From JACCZX01 sp963729165 (GTDB taxonomy: Bacteria > Pseudomonadota > Gammaproteobacteria > Burkholderiales > Burkholderiaceae_F), in NCBI GenBank assembly GCA_963729165.1, contig CAVSMM010000015.1:1-64000 (forward strand): 64,000 bases of DNA. The letters run 5' to 3'. The notes beneath the pieces were generated by a model. It was not told the DNA's origin. It did no database searches and worked only from the letters and a program-made list of their open reading frames with translations. The translations under genes and the position numbers were made by a program. Shown here one piece after another: positions 29,110-38,588 of this stretch. Numbering within the stretch: the first letter of the stretch is position 1; every line of letters starts with the position of its first letter.

Positions 29110-30453
29110 ATGCCGGTTGCGTCGACGCCGCAAGTCACCGACTTGCGCGTGATCCCTGTCGCGGGCCGCGACAGCATGCTGCTGAACCTGAGCGGCGCGC
29201 ACGGCCCGTTTTTCACGCGCAACCTGCTGATCCTGACCGACAGCGCCGGACGCACCGGCGTCGGCGAAGTACCGGGCGGCGAAAAGATTCGACAGACACT
29301 GGAAGATTCGCGCGGACTCGTTGTCGGTCAACCGCTAGGCGCGCATCTGCGAGTGATGCAGCAGATGCAGCGCCAATTTGCAGATCGCGACGCGGGCGGT
29401 CGTGGATTGCAGACCTTCGATCTGCGCACGACCATTCATGCGGTGACCGCGATCGAGTCGGCCTTGCTCGACTTGCTCGGGCAGCACCTTGGGGTGCCGG
29501 TCGCTGCGCTGCTGGGCGAAGGCGTGCAGCGAGAGCGCGTCGAGATGCTCGGCTATTTGTTTTTCGTCGGTGATCGCACGAAGACCGATCTTCCGTATGT
29601 CGACCCGGCCAGCGAGCCGAAAGCGGACAACGCATGGTTTCGCGTGCGCCACGAGGCTGCGCTGACGCCGCAGGCGATCGTGCGCCAGGCCGAAGCGGCA
29701 TACGAGCGCTACGGCTTCAATGATTTCAAGCTGAAGGGTGGGGTGCTTGCCGGCGAGGCGGAGGTCGAAGCAGTGATTGCGCTGCACGAGCGCTTTCCGC
29801 AAGCGCGTGTCACGCTCGATCCGAATGGCGGATGGCTGTTGAAAGATGCCGTGCGCCTGATGCGCGATATGCGAAGTGTGGTCGCGTACGCCGAAGATCC
29901 GTGCGGTGCCGAGGACGGATTCTCCGGGCGCGAAGTGATGGCCGAGTTTCGCCGCGCCACCGGTTTGCCGACGGCGACCAACATGGTGGCGACCGATTGG
30001 CGCCAGATGGTGCACGCGCTAGCGCTGCAGTCGGTCGACATTCCGCTCGCGGATCCACACTTCTGGACGATGGCAGGCTCGGTGCGCGTCGCACAGACGT
30101 GTCGCGATTGGGGGCTCACCTGGGGTTCGCACTCGAACAATCACTTCGATGTATCGCTGGCGATGTTCACGCACGTCGGCGCTGCCGCGCCGGGCAAGGT
30201 CACCGCGATCGACACGCACTGGATCTGGCAGGACGGTCAACGCCTGACGAAGCAACCGCTGCAGATCCGCGGCGGGTTTGTGGATTTACCGAAGAAGCCG
30301 GGCCTCGGTGTCGAACTCGACATGGTTGAAGTCGAGAAAGCGCATCAGCTTTACTTGCAGCACGGACTTGGCGCGCGTGACGATTCGACCGCGATGCAGT
30401 TCTTGATTCCCAACTGGAAGTTCGATCCGAAGCGTCCTTGCCTGGTGCGTTAA
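29110..30453 (+). CDS. gudD: Glucarate dehydratase
   Basis: This enolase-superfamily enzyme converts D-glucarate to 5-dehydro-4-deoxy-D-glucarate. The 447-residue protein begins TPQVTDLRVIPVAGRDSMLL with AHGPFFTRNL, as in GudD. The catalytic features include the KxK pair in DFKLKGGV, the metal ligand in TLDPNGGW, EDPCGAEDGFSGREV, TNMVATDWRQM and the general base histidine in SHSNNHFDVS. It ends LIPNWKFDPKRPCLVR as in known members. It is intact, with its ATG just after the Bug receptor stop. Together with garD it covers both aldarates, which share one product. Confidence 0.95.
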   Translation: MPVASTPQVTDLRVIPVAGRDSMLLNLSGAHGPFFTRNLLILTDSAGRTGVGEVPGGEKIRQTLEDSRGLVVGQPLGAHLRVMQQMQRQFADRDAGGRGLQTFDLRTTIHAVTAIESALLDLLGQHLGVPVAALLGEGVQRERVEMLGYLFFVGDRTKTDLPYVDPASEPKADNAWFRVRHEAALTPQAIVRQAEAAYERYGFNDFKLKGGVLAGEAEVEAVIALHERFPQARVTLDPNGGWLLKDAVRLMRDMRSVVAYAEDPCGAEDGFSGREVMAEFRRATGLPTATNMVATDWRQMVHALALQSVDIPLADPHFWTMAGSVRVAQTCRDWGLTWGSHSNNHFDVSLAMFTHVGAAAPGKVTAIDTHWIWQDGQRLTKQPLQIRGGFVDLPKKPGLGVELDMVEVEKAHQLYLQHGLGARDDSTAMQFLIPNWKFDPKRPCLVR

Positions 30454-30506
30454 GTAGAAATCGACGATTCGCCCCGTCTTAATTCCGGCGAAAGTGGCCG
30501 GAACGT

Positions 30507-31448
30507 TCAGTTGACCGGTGTCAGCAGCGGCCGACCAGCGGCGTAGGCAGCGACGTTGTCGAGCACCAGCTGCGCCATCGCGCCGCGCGTTTCATCGGTC
30601 GCACTTGCCTGATGCGGTTGTAGAACAACGTTGTCAAGGTCGAAGAGTGCAGCCGGAACACGCGGCTCATCGACAAAGACGTCGAGTCCGGCGCCGCCCA
30701 GTTGACCGCCGACCAGCAGCTCCACCATCGCCGCTTCATCGACCACCGAGCCACGCGAGATGTTGATGAAAATGCCCTGCGGACCGAGCGCGGTCAGAAC
30801 CTCACGGCTGATCAATCCGCGCGTTGCCGCACCGCCAGGACAGGCCGCCACAAGAAAGTCCACCGAGCGTGCGAGCTCGACGAGTCGCGGCTCAAAGCGA
30901 TACGGTAAATTTTTCGCCGGTCCGTGCCACGCGATCTGCATATCGAAGGCAGCAGCACGTCGCGCGATCGCCTGTCCGATACGGCCCATGCCGACGATGC
31001 CCAACCGCTTGCCACTGACTTTGCTGGTGAGGGGGAACCCTCCATCGAGCCAGCGACCGTCACGCACGAAGCGGTCTGCCGCTGCCATTCGCCGAGCAGC
31101 AGCGAGCATCAGTCCAACGGCAAGATCGGCAACGTCGTCGGTCAACACGTCCGGCGTGTTGGTGACTGCAATGCCGAGCTCGCGCGCAGCGGCAAGGTCT
31201 ACCGAATCGAGGCCAACGCTGAAGCAGGCAATCAGTTTCAACTTAGGCAGTTGCTCCATCAACGCGCGCTGAATGCCGGCGCCACCGCCACTGGTGACAA
31301 CGACATCGATGCGCGGCGCAACCTTCGAAATCATTGCGGCGCGGTCGCTGACATTCAACAGCGAGTGCGTCGTATAGGTCGCTTCGAGCTTCGCTTGCGC
31401 TGGCTTGTAAATTGGCGCGACTAGCAGTACTTCTGGGTTCGCAGACAT
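30507..31448 (-). CDS. 2-hydroxyacid dehydrogenase (glyoxylate/hydroxypyruvate reductase type)
   Basis: This 313-residue protein is intact. The catalytic-domain start is MSANPEVLLVAPIYKPAQAK. The cofactor motif is LGIVGMGRIGQAIARRA. Also visible are FINISRGSVVDEAAM, GGAGLDVFVDEP and the active-site histidine in LQPHQASATDETR. It is the last gene of the minus-strand operon after SDR and FAA hydrolase. Reduction of glyoxylate, hydroxypyruvate or a related pathway keto acid is inferred. The start is set at the first methionine of the conserved domain although the frame is open further upstream. Confidence 0.88.
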   Translation of the reverse strand: MSANPEVLLVAPIYKPAQAKLEATYTTHSLLNVSDRAAMISKVAPRIDVVVTSGGGAGIQRALMEQLPKLKLIACFSVGLDSVDLAAARELGIAVTNTPDVLTDDVADLAVGLMLAAARRMAAADRFVRDGRWLDGGFPLTSKVSGKRLGIVGMGRIGQAIARRAAAFDMQIAWHGPAKNLPYRFEPRLVELARSVDFLVAACPGGAATRGLISREVLTALGPQGIFINISRGSVVDEAAMVELLVGGQLGGAGLDVFVDEPRVPAALFDLDNVVLQPHQASATDETRGAMAQLVLDNVAAYAAGRPLLTPVN

Positions 31449-31456
31449 CGCTGTTT

Positions 31457-32303
31457 TCACGAATGAGCGCGAACGTTCTGCCGTTGCTCGCCCAAACCCG
31501 CAATCCCCAGCGTGACAACGTCGCCGCTTTTTAGATAACGCGGCGGCTTCATTCCCATGCCGACGCCCGGCGGAGTACCTGTCGTGATGATGTCGCCGGG
31601 CATCAGCGTCATGAACTGGCTGACGTAGCTGACCAGATGCGCGCAGCCGAACACCATCGTCGATGTGTTGCCGCGCTGCATGCGCTGACCGTTGACGTCG
31701 AGCCACATGTCGAGCTTCTGCGGATCGGGTATTTCATCGCGCGTGACCAGATACGGACCGATCGGGCCGAAGGTATCGCAACCCTTGCCTTTGTCCCATT
31801 GGCTGCCGCGCTCGAGCTGGAACTGACGCTCGGAGACGTCATTCATCACGCAGTAGCCCGCCACGTAGTCGAGCGCGCGCTCCATGCGTCACGTACTGCG
31901 CCTTGGTGCCGATCACGACGCCGAGCTCGACTTCCCAATCGGTCTTGGTCGAATTCCTTGGAATGACGATGTCATCGTTCGGCCCAGTGATGCACGTCGT
32001 CGCCTTCATGAAAATGATCGGCTCCGCGGGTACCTGCACGCCCGACTCCGCAGCGTGATCGGCGTAGTTAAGCCCGATCGCGATGAATTTGCCGATGCCG
32101 ATATACGGCACGCCGAGTCGCGGCGAGCCGGACACCAGCGGCAGCGATTCGGGCTTTAGTTGCGCGAGTTTCTTCAGTTCGCGCGGCGCGAGGTGCAGGC
32201 TGTCGATCTGATCGACAACGCCTGACAGATCGCGGATACGACCCGCCGAATCCAACAATCCAGGTTTCTCGTATCCGTTGGGGCCATAACGCAATAGTTT
32301 CAT
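31457..32303 (-). CDS. FAA hydrolase family protein (acylpyruvate/2,4-diketo-acid hydrolase type)
   Basis: This is a 281-residue fumarylacetoacetase-fold enzyme. The N-terminal part begins MKLLRYGPNGYEKPGLLDSA and contains FIAIGLNYADHAAESG and WEVELGVVIGTKA (metal-binding glutamates). After one slip near 31885 it continues VAGYCVMNDVSERQFQLERG, GPYLVTRDEIPD and ITTGTPPGVGMGMKPP. This branch includes ureidoglycolate lyase and 2,4-didehydro-3-deoxy-L-rhamnonate hydrolase. With an SDR beside it the non-phosphorylative L-fucose/L-rhamnose-type diketo route is a plausible role, but this is inference. Confidence 0.85.
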
Positions 32304-32312
32304 GGAGGTGCC

Positions 32313-33047
32313 TTAAAGACTCATGCCACCGTCGACGAAGATCGCCTGGCCGGTCATGAATGATGATTCGTCGGAGACAAGATAGACGAACGTCTCTGCA
32401 ATCTCTTCTGCCGTCGCCAGTCGGCCCATCGGCTGTCTGGCGACGAAGTCTTTGCGCGCCTGCACCGGATCGGCAAATGCGTTGATGCGATCGCCGAGCG
32501 ACGGCGTGTCGACTGTGCCGGGGCACACGCAGTTGACGCGGATGTTCTGTTTGACGTGATCGATCGCCAACGCGCGCGTGAAACCGGCTACCGCTGCCTT
32601 GCTTGCCGCGTAAGCAAGCCGATTCGGCGCCGCTTTGTGCGCACCCAACACGGAAGCCATGTTCAGGATCGTGCCGCCGCCGGCAGCGATCATCTTTGGC
32701 AGCATCGCCTTCGTCATCACGAACATGCTGCGCACGTTCAGATCGAAGCTGAAATCCCAATCCTTGACAGTGCAATCGAGAATTGTGCCGTGCGCCACAT
32801 AGCCAGCGCAATTGAACAGCACATTGACGGCGCCGACGCTGTCGACGAATGCCTGTACCGCAGCGTCGTCGAGAACGTCGAGCTTCCGCTTCGTGATTGC
32901 CTGCGGCAGGTCAGCGAGCAATTCTTCCTTCAGGTCGGTTGCAATCACTTTCGCGCCTTCGCGCGCAAATGCAAGCACCGCTGCGCGACCCATTCCCTGC
33001 GCGGCCGCCGTGACCAGCACCGTTTTTCCCTGCAAGCGGCCAGCCAT
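32313..33047 (-). CDS. SDR family oxidoreductase (2-keto-3-deoxy-L-fuconate dehydrogenase-like)
   Basis: This intact 244-residue short-chain dehydrogenase opens with MAGRLQGKTVLVTAAAQGMG, close to the TAAxQGIG form seen in 2-keto-3-deoxy-L-fuconate dehydrogenases. It goes on to KRKLDVLDDAAVQ, VLFNCAGYVAHGTIL, MASVLGAHKAAPNRLAYAAS (catalytic Tyr and Lys), RVNCVCPGTVDTPSL and ends FVDGGMSL. A GGAGG site precedes the ATG. It is the first gene of an operon with the FAA hydrolase, which acts on the diketo product in that pathway. This supports a deoxy-sugar acid route. Confidence 0.88.
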   Translation of the reverse strand: MAGRLQGKTVLVTAAAQGMGRAAVLAFAREGAKVIATDLKEELLADLPQAITKRKLDVLDDAAVQAFVDSVGAVNVLFNCAGYVAHGTILDCTVKDWDFSFDLNVRSMFVMTKAMLPKMIAAGGGTILNMASVLGAHKAAPNRLAYAASKAAVAGFTRALAIDHVKQNIRVNCVCPGTVDTPSLGDRINAFADPVQARKDFVARQPMGRLATAEEIAETFVYLVSDESSFMTGQAIFVDGGMSL

Positions 33048-33108
33048 TGATCCTCCGTTGCTTGACACTGCTGGGGCCGCGTGTGAAGCTCGACCGCCAG
33101 AATTTCGA

Positions 33109-33136
33109 ATTATAAATTGGTCTGACCACTTGACCA
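33109..33136 (-). promoter_or_regulatory. Predicted sigma-70 promoter of the SDR-FAA-dehydrogenase operon
   Basis: On the minus strand TGGTCA and a consensus TATAAT are 16 bases apart, about 60 bases before the SDR start. The operator palindrome TGGTCTGACCA fills the spacer between them, the arrangement expected when a bound regulator blocks RNA polymerase. Confidence 0.6.
33118..33135. promoter_or_regulatory. Operator TGGTCTGACCACTTGACC in front of the GntR regulator
   Basis: The sequence equals the site at 16541-16558 except for the central base of the palindrome (T for A). It lies between the divergent SDR and GntR genes. Additional GACCACT/TTGACCACTT half-sites lie closer to the regulator start, around 33163-33188, and may serve autoregulation. 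Confidence 0.78.
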
Positions 33137-33195
33137 GCGGCGCAGTGTAAGCAAACGACCCGACCACTGTCTACTTCGTTGACCACTTACTCAAC

Positions 33196-33955
33196 ATGCC
33201 GATCAAGGCGGTCGAATCTCAACGCTTGTACCGGCGCATCGCGGAAGAAATTGAGCGATTGATAAAGCGCGGCGAGTACAAGCCGGGAGCGCGGCTGCCG
33301 CCCGAGCGCGATCTGGCGACGATGCTGAAGGTAAGCCGCCCGTCGGTGCGTGAAGCGTTGATAGCGCTGGAGGTCGAAGGCTATGTGGATGTCCGCGTCG
33401 GCTCGGGTGTGTACGTATCGCTTGCGGGTGGAACGCGCGGCTAAAGCGGCGCGCTTGGCCGCGGACTCGGGGCCGTTCGAGCTGATCACCGCACGCCGCC
33501 TGCTGGAATCCGAGTGTGCCGCACTCGCTGCAAAAAATGCGAGCCCGGCACAGATCCGGCGAATGCGCGCGGCGCTGGCTGCGATGATTCGCGATCGCAG
33601 GCGCAATGTGATGCCGCTCGAAAATGACCGCAGGTTTCATCTGGAGATGGCCGAGGCGGGTGGCAACAGTGCGCTGGCACTGCTGGTTCGCACGCTCTGG
33701 GATCAGCGCACGGGCCCTCTGTTTCTGCAGCTCGAGCATCACTTCGATACGCCCGACCTGTGGGATGCGGCGATTGCGGAGCATCAATCCGTGATGGTCG
33801 CGATTGAAGCACACGATGGAGCGAAGGCACGTACGACGATGCGCCGGCATATGGACCAGGCTGCGAGGCGATTCCAGAAGAGCTGGACCACCGGCAGCCC
33901 GCAGCCGAGAAAATCCGCGTCAAAACAGCAAGGAGCTGGCAATGGCGCAGCCTGA
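33196..33955 (+). CDS. GntR transcriptional regulator, FadR subfamily
   Basis: This is a DNA-binding regulator of about 250 residues. The winged helix-turn-helix includes LYRRIAEEIERLIKRGEYKPG, RLPPERDLATMLKVSRPSVR and EALIALEVEGYVDVRVGSGVYV, a clear FadR-type N-terminus. After a slip near 33430 the FCD ligand-binding domain follows: ELITARRLLESECAALAA, NDRRFHLEMAEAGGN and EHQSVMVAIEAHD, with the Asp/His positions that bind metal and acid ligands. It leads the TRAP-dehydratase operon and overlaps dctQ by 14 bases. The matching palindromes at both divergent promoters make it the likely local repressor responding to a sugar acid. Confidence 0.88.
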
Positions 33956-34524
33956 AGGATCCACGCCCGACGTCAACGAGCATGTGCTGACCGCGAGCGG
34001 CGAGTTCGACGTTCACGACGCCCCGATCAACATTGCCGTCTATCGCTTTGAAGACTGGATCGCGTTCGTGTTCTTCTGGGCGCTGTCTGGCGTGATCTTC
34101 CTGCAGTTTTTCACGCGCTACGCAATGAACGACTCGGCATCGTGGACCGAGGAGATTGCGCGCTATCTGTTGATCTGCACGGTGTTTATCGGTGCGGCGA
34201 TTGGTGTGCGCAAGAACAATCACATCCAGGTTGATTTCCTGTACCGCATATTGCCGAAGCCATTGATGCGTGTGATGTCGATCCTGGTCGACGCTCGCGC
34301 GCATCGCCTTTCTTGCCTATGCAACTTGGCTGACGTTTCAGCTGCTGATGCGTATCGGAGGGCAGCAGATGTCGGTGGTCAATCTGCCGATCGGGCTTGT
34401 GTACGGCGTCGTGCTTGCGGGATTCGCCTTGATGACGTGGCGCTCGATCGATGTGGCCATCGCAAACTGGCGTCGAAAGGCTTCGGTGCTCGAGAAACCG
34501 GAGCTTGCGGAGATCGCGACGTGA
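33942..34524 (+). CDS. TRAP transporter small permease (DctQ)
   Basis: This is the small membrane subunit of a TRAP importer, about 193 residues with four hydrophobic segments. It starts MAQPEGSTPDVNEHVLTASG behind an AAGGAG site. Family motifs are WIAFVFFWALSGVIFLQFFTRY, WTEEIARYLLICTVFIGAAIG and NNHIQVDFLYRIL. A slip near 34295 is followed by FLAYATWLTFQLLMRIGGQQ and a basic end, KPELAEIAT. It is translationally linked to the regulator upstream and the large permease downstream. Confidence 0.85.
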
Positions 34525-34534
34525 AGGACGTTCA

Positions 34535-35939
34535 ATGAGTCCCGCCGGTTTCAAGCTGCTGTTCCTCGCGCTGATGGGGTCGGGCATTCCGGTCGCAATC
34601 GCGATGGCCGGTTCGTCACTGATCTTCGTGATGGCGACCGGTCTGGTGCCGGACTTTGTCGTGATCCATCGGATGGTCAGCGGGATCGATTCGTTTCCAT
34701 TGCTCGCGGTGCCGTTCTTCATTCTTGCCGGCAACCTGATGAACTCGGCCGGCATCACCAACCGCATCTACAACTTTGCGCTCGCCTTGGTCGGCTGGCT
34801 GCGCGGCGGGCTGGGCCACGTCAACGTCGTCGGCTCGATGATCTTTGCGGGCATGTCGGGAACCGCGATCGCGGACGCCGCCGGACTCGGAACGATCGAG
34901 ATCAAGGCGATGAAGGATCACGGCTATAACCTCGAGTTCGCAGTCGGCGTCACAGCGGCGTCGGCGACGCTCGGGCCGATCATTCCGCCGTCGCTGCCGT
35001 TCGTGATCTACGCGATGTTCGCCAACGTATCGGTGGGCGCGCTGTTTCTTGCTGGCATCCTGCCTGGCCTCGTGATGGCGTTGTTGATGATGTCGACGGT
35101 GGCGTTCTTCGCCCACAAGAACAAATGGGGCGGCGACATCGCGTTCGAGTGGAAGCGCATCGGCAAGGCTTTGCTCGAGCTGGCGGTCGTTGCCGGATTT
35201 CCGATCATCATCTGGGCAGCGACGCGACAGGGAACGGACCCGGTATGGACCGTCGTGGTCTGCCTCGTGCTATTGCTCGCCGCCGATCGCTATTTTCGCT
35301 TCAACGCAGTGCTGCCGATCATGACGCCGGTGCTGCTGATCGGCGGCATGACGTCGGGTGTGTTCACCGCGACCGAGGGCGCGATCGCCGCCTGCGTATG
35401 GTCGCTGTTTCTCGGCGTCGCGTGGTTTCACACGCTGAACTGGAAGATGCTGATCAAGGTTTCGATGGACACGATCGAGACCACCGCGACGGTGCTGTTC
35501 ATCGTTGCGGCGGCGTCGATCTTCGGCTGGATGTTGACGGTTACCAAGACGACCGAGCTGATTGCCGGCTGGGTGCTCGCATTTACGCAGGAGCCCTGGG
35601 TGTTTCCTGCTGCTCGCAAATGGCTTGATGCTGTTCATCGGCTGCTTCCTGGAACCTGTCGCGGCGATTACGATTCTGGTTCCGGTGCTGATGCCGATCG
35701 TGCTTAAGCTTGGGATTGACCCGGTGCACTTCGGGCTGATCATGGTGCTCAATCTGATGATCGGCCTGCTGCATCCGCCGATGGGGTTGGTGCTATATGT
35801 TCTTGCGCGTGTGGCCAAGTTGTCGATCGAACGCACGACAATGGCGATTCTGCCGTGGCTGGTGCCGCTGCTGATCAGCCTCGCGCTGGTTACGTATGTG
35901 CCGATCATCAGCCTGTGGTTGCCGCGCTTGGCAATGTGA
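34535..35939 (+). CDS. TRAP transporter large permease (DctM)
   Basis: This 12-helix transport subunit of about 467 residues begins MSPAGFKLLFLALMGSGIPV. Diagnostic stretches are PLLAVPFFILAGNLMNSAGI, GMSGTAIADAAGLGTIEIKAM, ATLGPIIPPSLPFVIYAMFA and FTATEGAIAACVWSLFLGV. One break near 35610 precedes MLFIGCFLEPVAAITILVPV and the conserved LLHPPMGLVLYVLA. Together with the DctQ and DctP genes it forms a complete importer for a carboxylate. Confidence 0.9.
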
Positions 35940-35949
35940 GGAAGAACGA

Positions 35950-37507
35950 ATGCTGCAGGAAGTTCCGCTGGTACTGAGACTCAACGCTGCCGACGACGTC
36001 GTCATCGCGCGACGTCAGCTGGTGTCGGGCACGCTCGTCAAGAACGAAGGCGTGACGGTGATCGGTCTGGTTCCGCCGGGCCACAAGCTCGCGACGCGCG
36101 CGATCGCCGCCGGCGCGCCGGTGCGGCGCTACAACCAGATCATCGGCTTTGCGACGCGCGACATTCGTGCCGGCGAGCACGTGCACCTGCACAACATGGG
36201 CATCGGCAGCGAGCATGGTGCCAACGTCGGCGGCGCGGCGCGCGATTACGCGTTTTGCGCGGATGTGAAGCCGACCGCGATGATCGATCCGCCGGCGGAA
36301 TTTCTCGGCATCGTGCGCGACGACGGCAGGGTTGCTACGCGGAATTACGTTGCGATCATCTCGAGCGTCAATTGCTCTGCGACCGTATCGCGCGCGATCG
36401 CCGATCAGTTTCGCACCGACATCCGTCCCGAAGTGCTCGCTGCGTATCCGAACATCGACGGCGTGATCGCGCTGACGCACGGCACCGGATGCGGCATGGA
36501 CATGGGCGAAAGCATGGATGTGCTGCGTCGGACGATGGCGGGGTACGCGCGGCATCCGAACATCGCTGCGACGGTCTTTATCGGCCTGGGCTGCGAGGCC
36601 AATCAGATCACGTCGCTGCTGGGCGCCGAGGGTCTGAAGGAAAGCGACCGGCTGGCGCGCTACAACATGCAGGATGTCGGTGGAACGGCGAAAGCAATCG
36701 AGCGCGGCGTCGCGATCGTCAAGGAAATGCTGCCGGCGGCGAATCGAGTTGCACGCACGCCCGTGCCAGCGAGTCATCTGATGCTGGGTCTGCAGTGCGG
36801 CGGCTCCGATGGATATTCCGGGCATCACCGCCAATCCGGCGCTCGGCAACGCGGTCGATCGTCTGGTCGCGCACGGCGGCACCGCGATACTTTCCGAAAC
36901 TCCGGAAATTTATGGCGCGGAACATCTACTGACGCGCCGCGCCGTTTCGCGCGAGGTCGGTGAGAAGCTGATCGAGCGCATCAAGTGGTGGGAGGACTAC
37001 ACCGCGCGCAATCATGGCGAGATGAACAACAATCCGTCGCCGGGCAACAAGGCGGGCGGGTTGACGACGATCCTCGAAAAATCGTTGGGGGCGGTTGCAA
37101 AGGGCGGCACGACGAACCTGGTCGACGTTTTTGAATACGCGCAGCCCGTCACCGCGAAAGGCTTCGTTTACATGGATACGCCGGGATACGACCCGGTGTC
37201 GGCGACGGGGCAGGTCGCAGGCGGCGCCAATATGATCATGTTCACGACGGGCCGCGGTTCCGCGTATGGCTGCGCGCCGTCGCCGTCGTTGAAGCTATCG
37301 ACCAACACTGAGTTGTGGCAGCGCCAGCAGGAAGATATCGATCTGAATTGCGGCGAGATCGCCGACGGCGCGGCAACGATCGAGGATATCGGCGAGCGGC
37401 TGTTCAAGCTGATTCTTGCTACCGCCTCGGGAGAGAAAACCAAGAGCGAACGCTTTGGCTACGGGCAAAGCGAGTTCATTCCATGGCAGCTGGGCGCGAC
37501 GATGTAG
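35950..37507 (+). CDS. UxaA family hydrolyase (altronate dehydratase type)
   Basis: This enzyme of about 518 residues is of the altronate/galactarate dehydratase superfamily. It carries an N-terminal SAF domain (IGLVPPGHKLATRAIAAG) and a C-terminal catalytic part: FLGIVRDDGRVATRNYVAI, LTHGTGCGMDMGE, IGLGCEANQI, GLQCGGSDGYSG, NNNPSPGNKAGGLTTILEKS and MIMFTTGRGSAYGCAPSPSLK. One break near 36815 lies in the QCGGSDG region. It resembles altronate dehydratase more than GarD. Position inside the TRAP operon points to dehydration of the imported sugar acid; altronate itself is not proven. Confidence 0.85.
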
Positions 37508-37554
37508 TACTCGGCCGTTTTTGCTTTGCATGACCGATAGATCCAGGAGGAGAC

Positions 37555-38532
37555 ATGAAGTTAAACATTAGAAAGTTCACTATTGCTGCAGCGCTGTCGC
37601 TGATCGCGTTCGGGTCTGCGCATGCGCAGACGAAGCTAAAGTTTGCTCACGTGTATGAAGTGAGCGAGCCCTATCACACGGCTGCAGTGTGGGCGGCCGG
37701 AGAAATCGCCAAGCGGACCAACGGCCGGTACACGATGGAAGTGTTCCCTGCATCGACGCTCGGTAAGGAAACCGACATCAATCAAGGGTTGACGCTCGGC
37801 ACGGTCGACATCATCTACACAGGACAACTGTTCGCCGGCCGTACTTACGGACCGATCGCCATCGGTGGCGCGCCATTTGTCTTCCGTGATTTCAACCACT
37901 GGAAGGCGTTCTCGACCAGTCCATTATTCGCAGAACTCGGCGAGGGGTATCGCGCCAAGAGCGGCGGCAACAAGGTGGTTGCGATCACCTATTACGGCGA
38001 GCGTCACGTCACGTCGAACAAGCCGATCAACAAGCCCGAAGATATGAAAGGGTTGAAGATTCGCGTTCCGGACGCACCGCTTTACACGATGTTTCCGCGT
38101 GCGGTCGGCGCCAACCCGACCCCAATCGCCTTCGCAGAGGTCTATCTGGCGCTGCAAAACGGAACTGTCGATGCACAGGAAAATCCGTTGCCGACGATTG
38201 ACGCCAAGAAGTTCTACGAAGTTCAGAAGTACATCGTGCTGACAGGCCATATCACCGATGCGTTGCTGACGATCATCGGTGCGCCGACCTGGAGCAAGCT
38301 GTCGGACGCTGACAAAGCGATCTTCGATGCGGTGCTGAAAGAAGCGGCGACACGCGCGACGGCGCAGATCATCGAAATCGAGAAGGGACTGGGCGCAGAA
38401 TTCAAGAAGAAGGGCAAGGAAGTCGTCGCGGTCGACCGCAACCCGTTCCGCGAGGCGACGATGAAGATGCACAATGGTCCCGACGCGACCTGGGATAAGG
38501 CGACTTACGACAAGCTGCAGGCGCTCAAGTAA
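37555..38532 (+). CDS. TRAP transporter substrate-binding protein (DctP)
   Basis: This intact 325-residue periplasmic receptor has the signal peptide MKLNIRKFTIAAALSLIAFG ending AHA. The DctP fold shows KLKFAHVYEVSEPYHTAAVW, the ligand-binding arginine stretch KGLKIRVPDAPLYTMFPRAV, ANPTPIAFAEVYLALQNGTV and DAQENPLPTIDAKKFYEVQK. A GGAGGAG site precedes the ATG. Being placed last, separated by 47 bases from the UxaA gene, it may have its own stronger translation. Sugar acids (uronates, aldonates) are usual ligands for this branch. Confidence 0.92.
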   Translation: MKLNIRKFTIAAALSLIAFGSAHAQTKLKFAHVYEVSEPYHTAAVWAAGEIAKRTNGRYTMEVFPASTLGKETDINQGLTLGTVDIIYTGQLFAGRTYGPIAIGGAPFVFRDFNHWKAFSTSPLFAELGEGYRAKSGGNKVVAITYYGERHVTSNKPINKPEDMKGLKIRVPDAPLYTMFPRAVGANPTPIAFAEVYLALQNGTVDAQENPLPTIDAKKFYEVQKYIVLTGHITDALLTIIGAPTWSKLSDADKAIFDAVLKEAATRATAQIIEIEKGLGAEFKKKGKEVVAVDRNPFREATMKMHNGPDATWDKATYDKLQALK

Positions 38533-38540
38533 TCGTTACG

Positions 38541-38560
38541 GGCGGCTCTCAGGAGTCGCC
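38541..38560 (+). terminator. Probable terminator of the TRAP operon
   Basis: GGCGGCTC and GGAGTCGCC form a stem with one G-T pair around a three-base loop, followed by TTCTCTT. It begins within ten bases of the DctP stop codon and ahead of the histidine kinase start. Confidence 0.55.
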
Positions 38561-38588
38561 TTCTCTTGCGAGCGTTAAGGGAGCGCCC

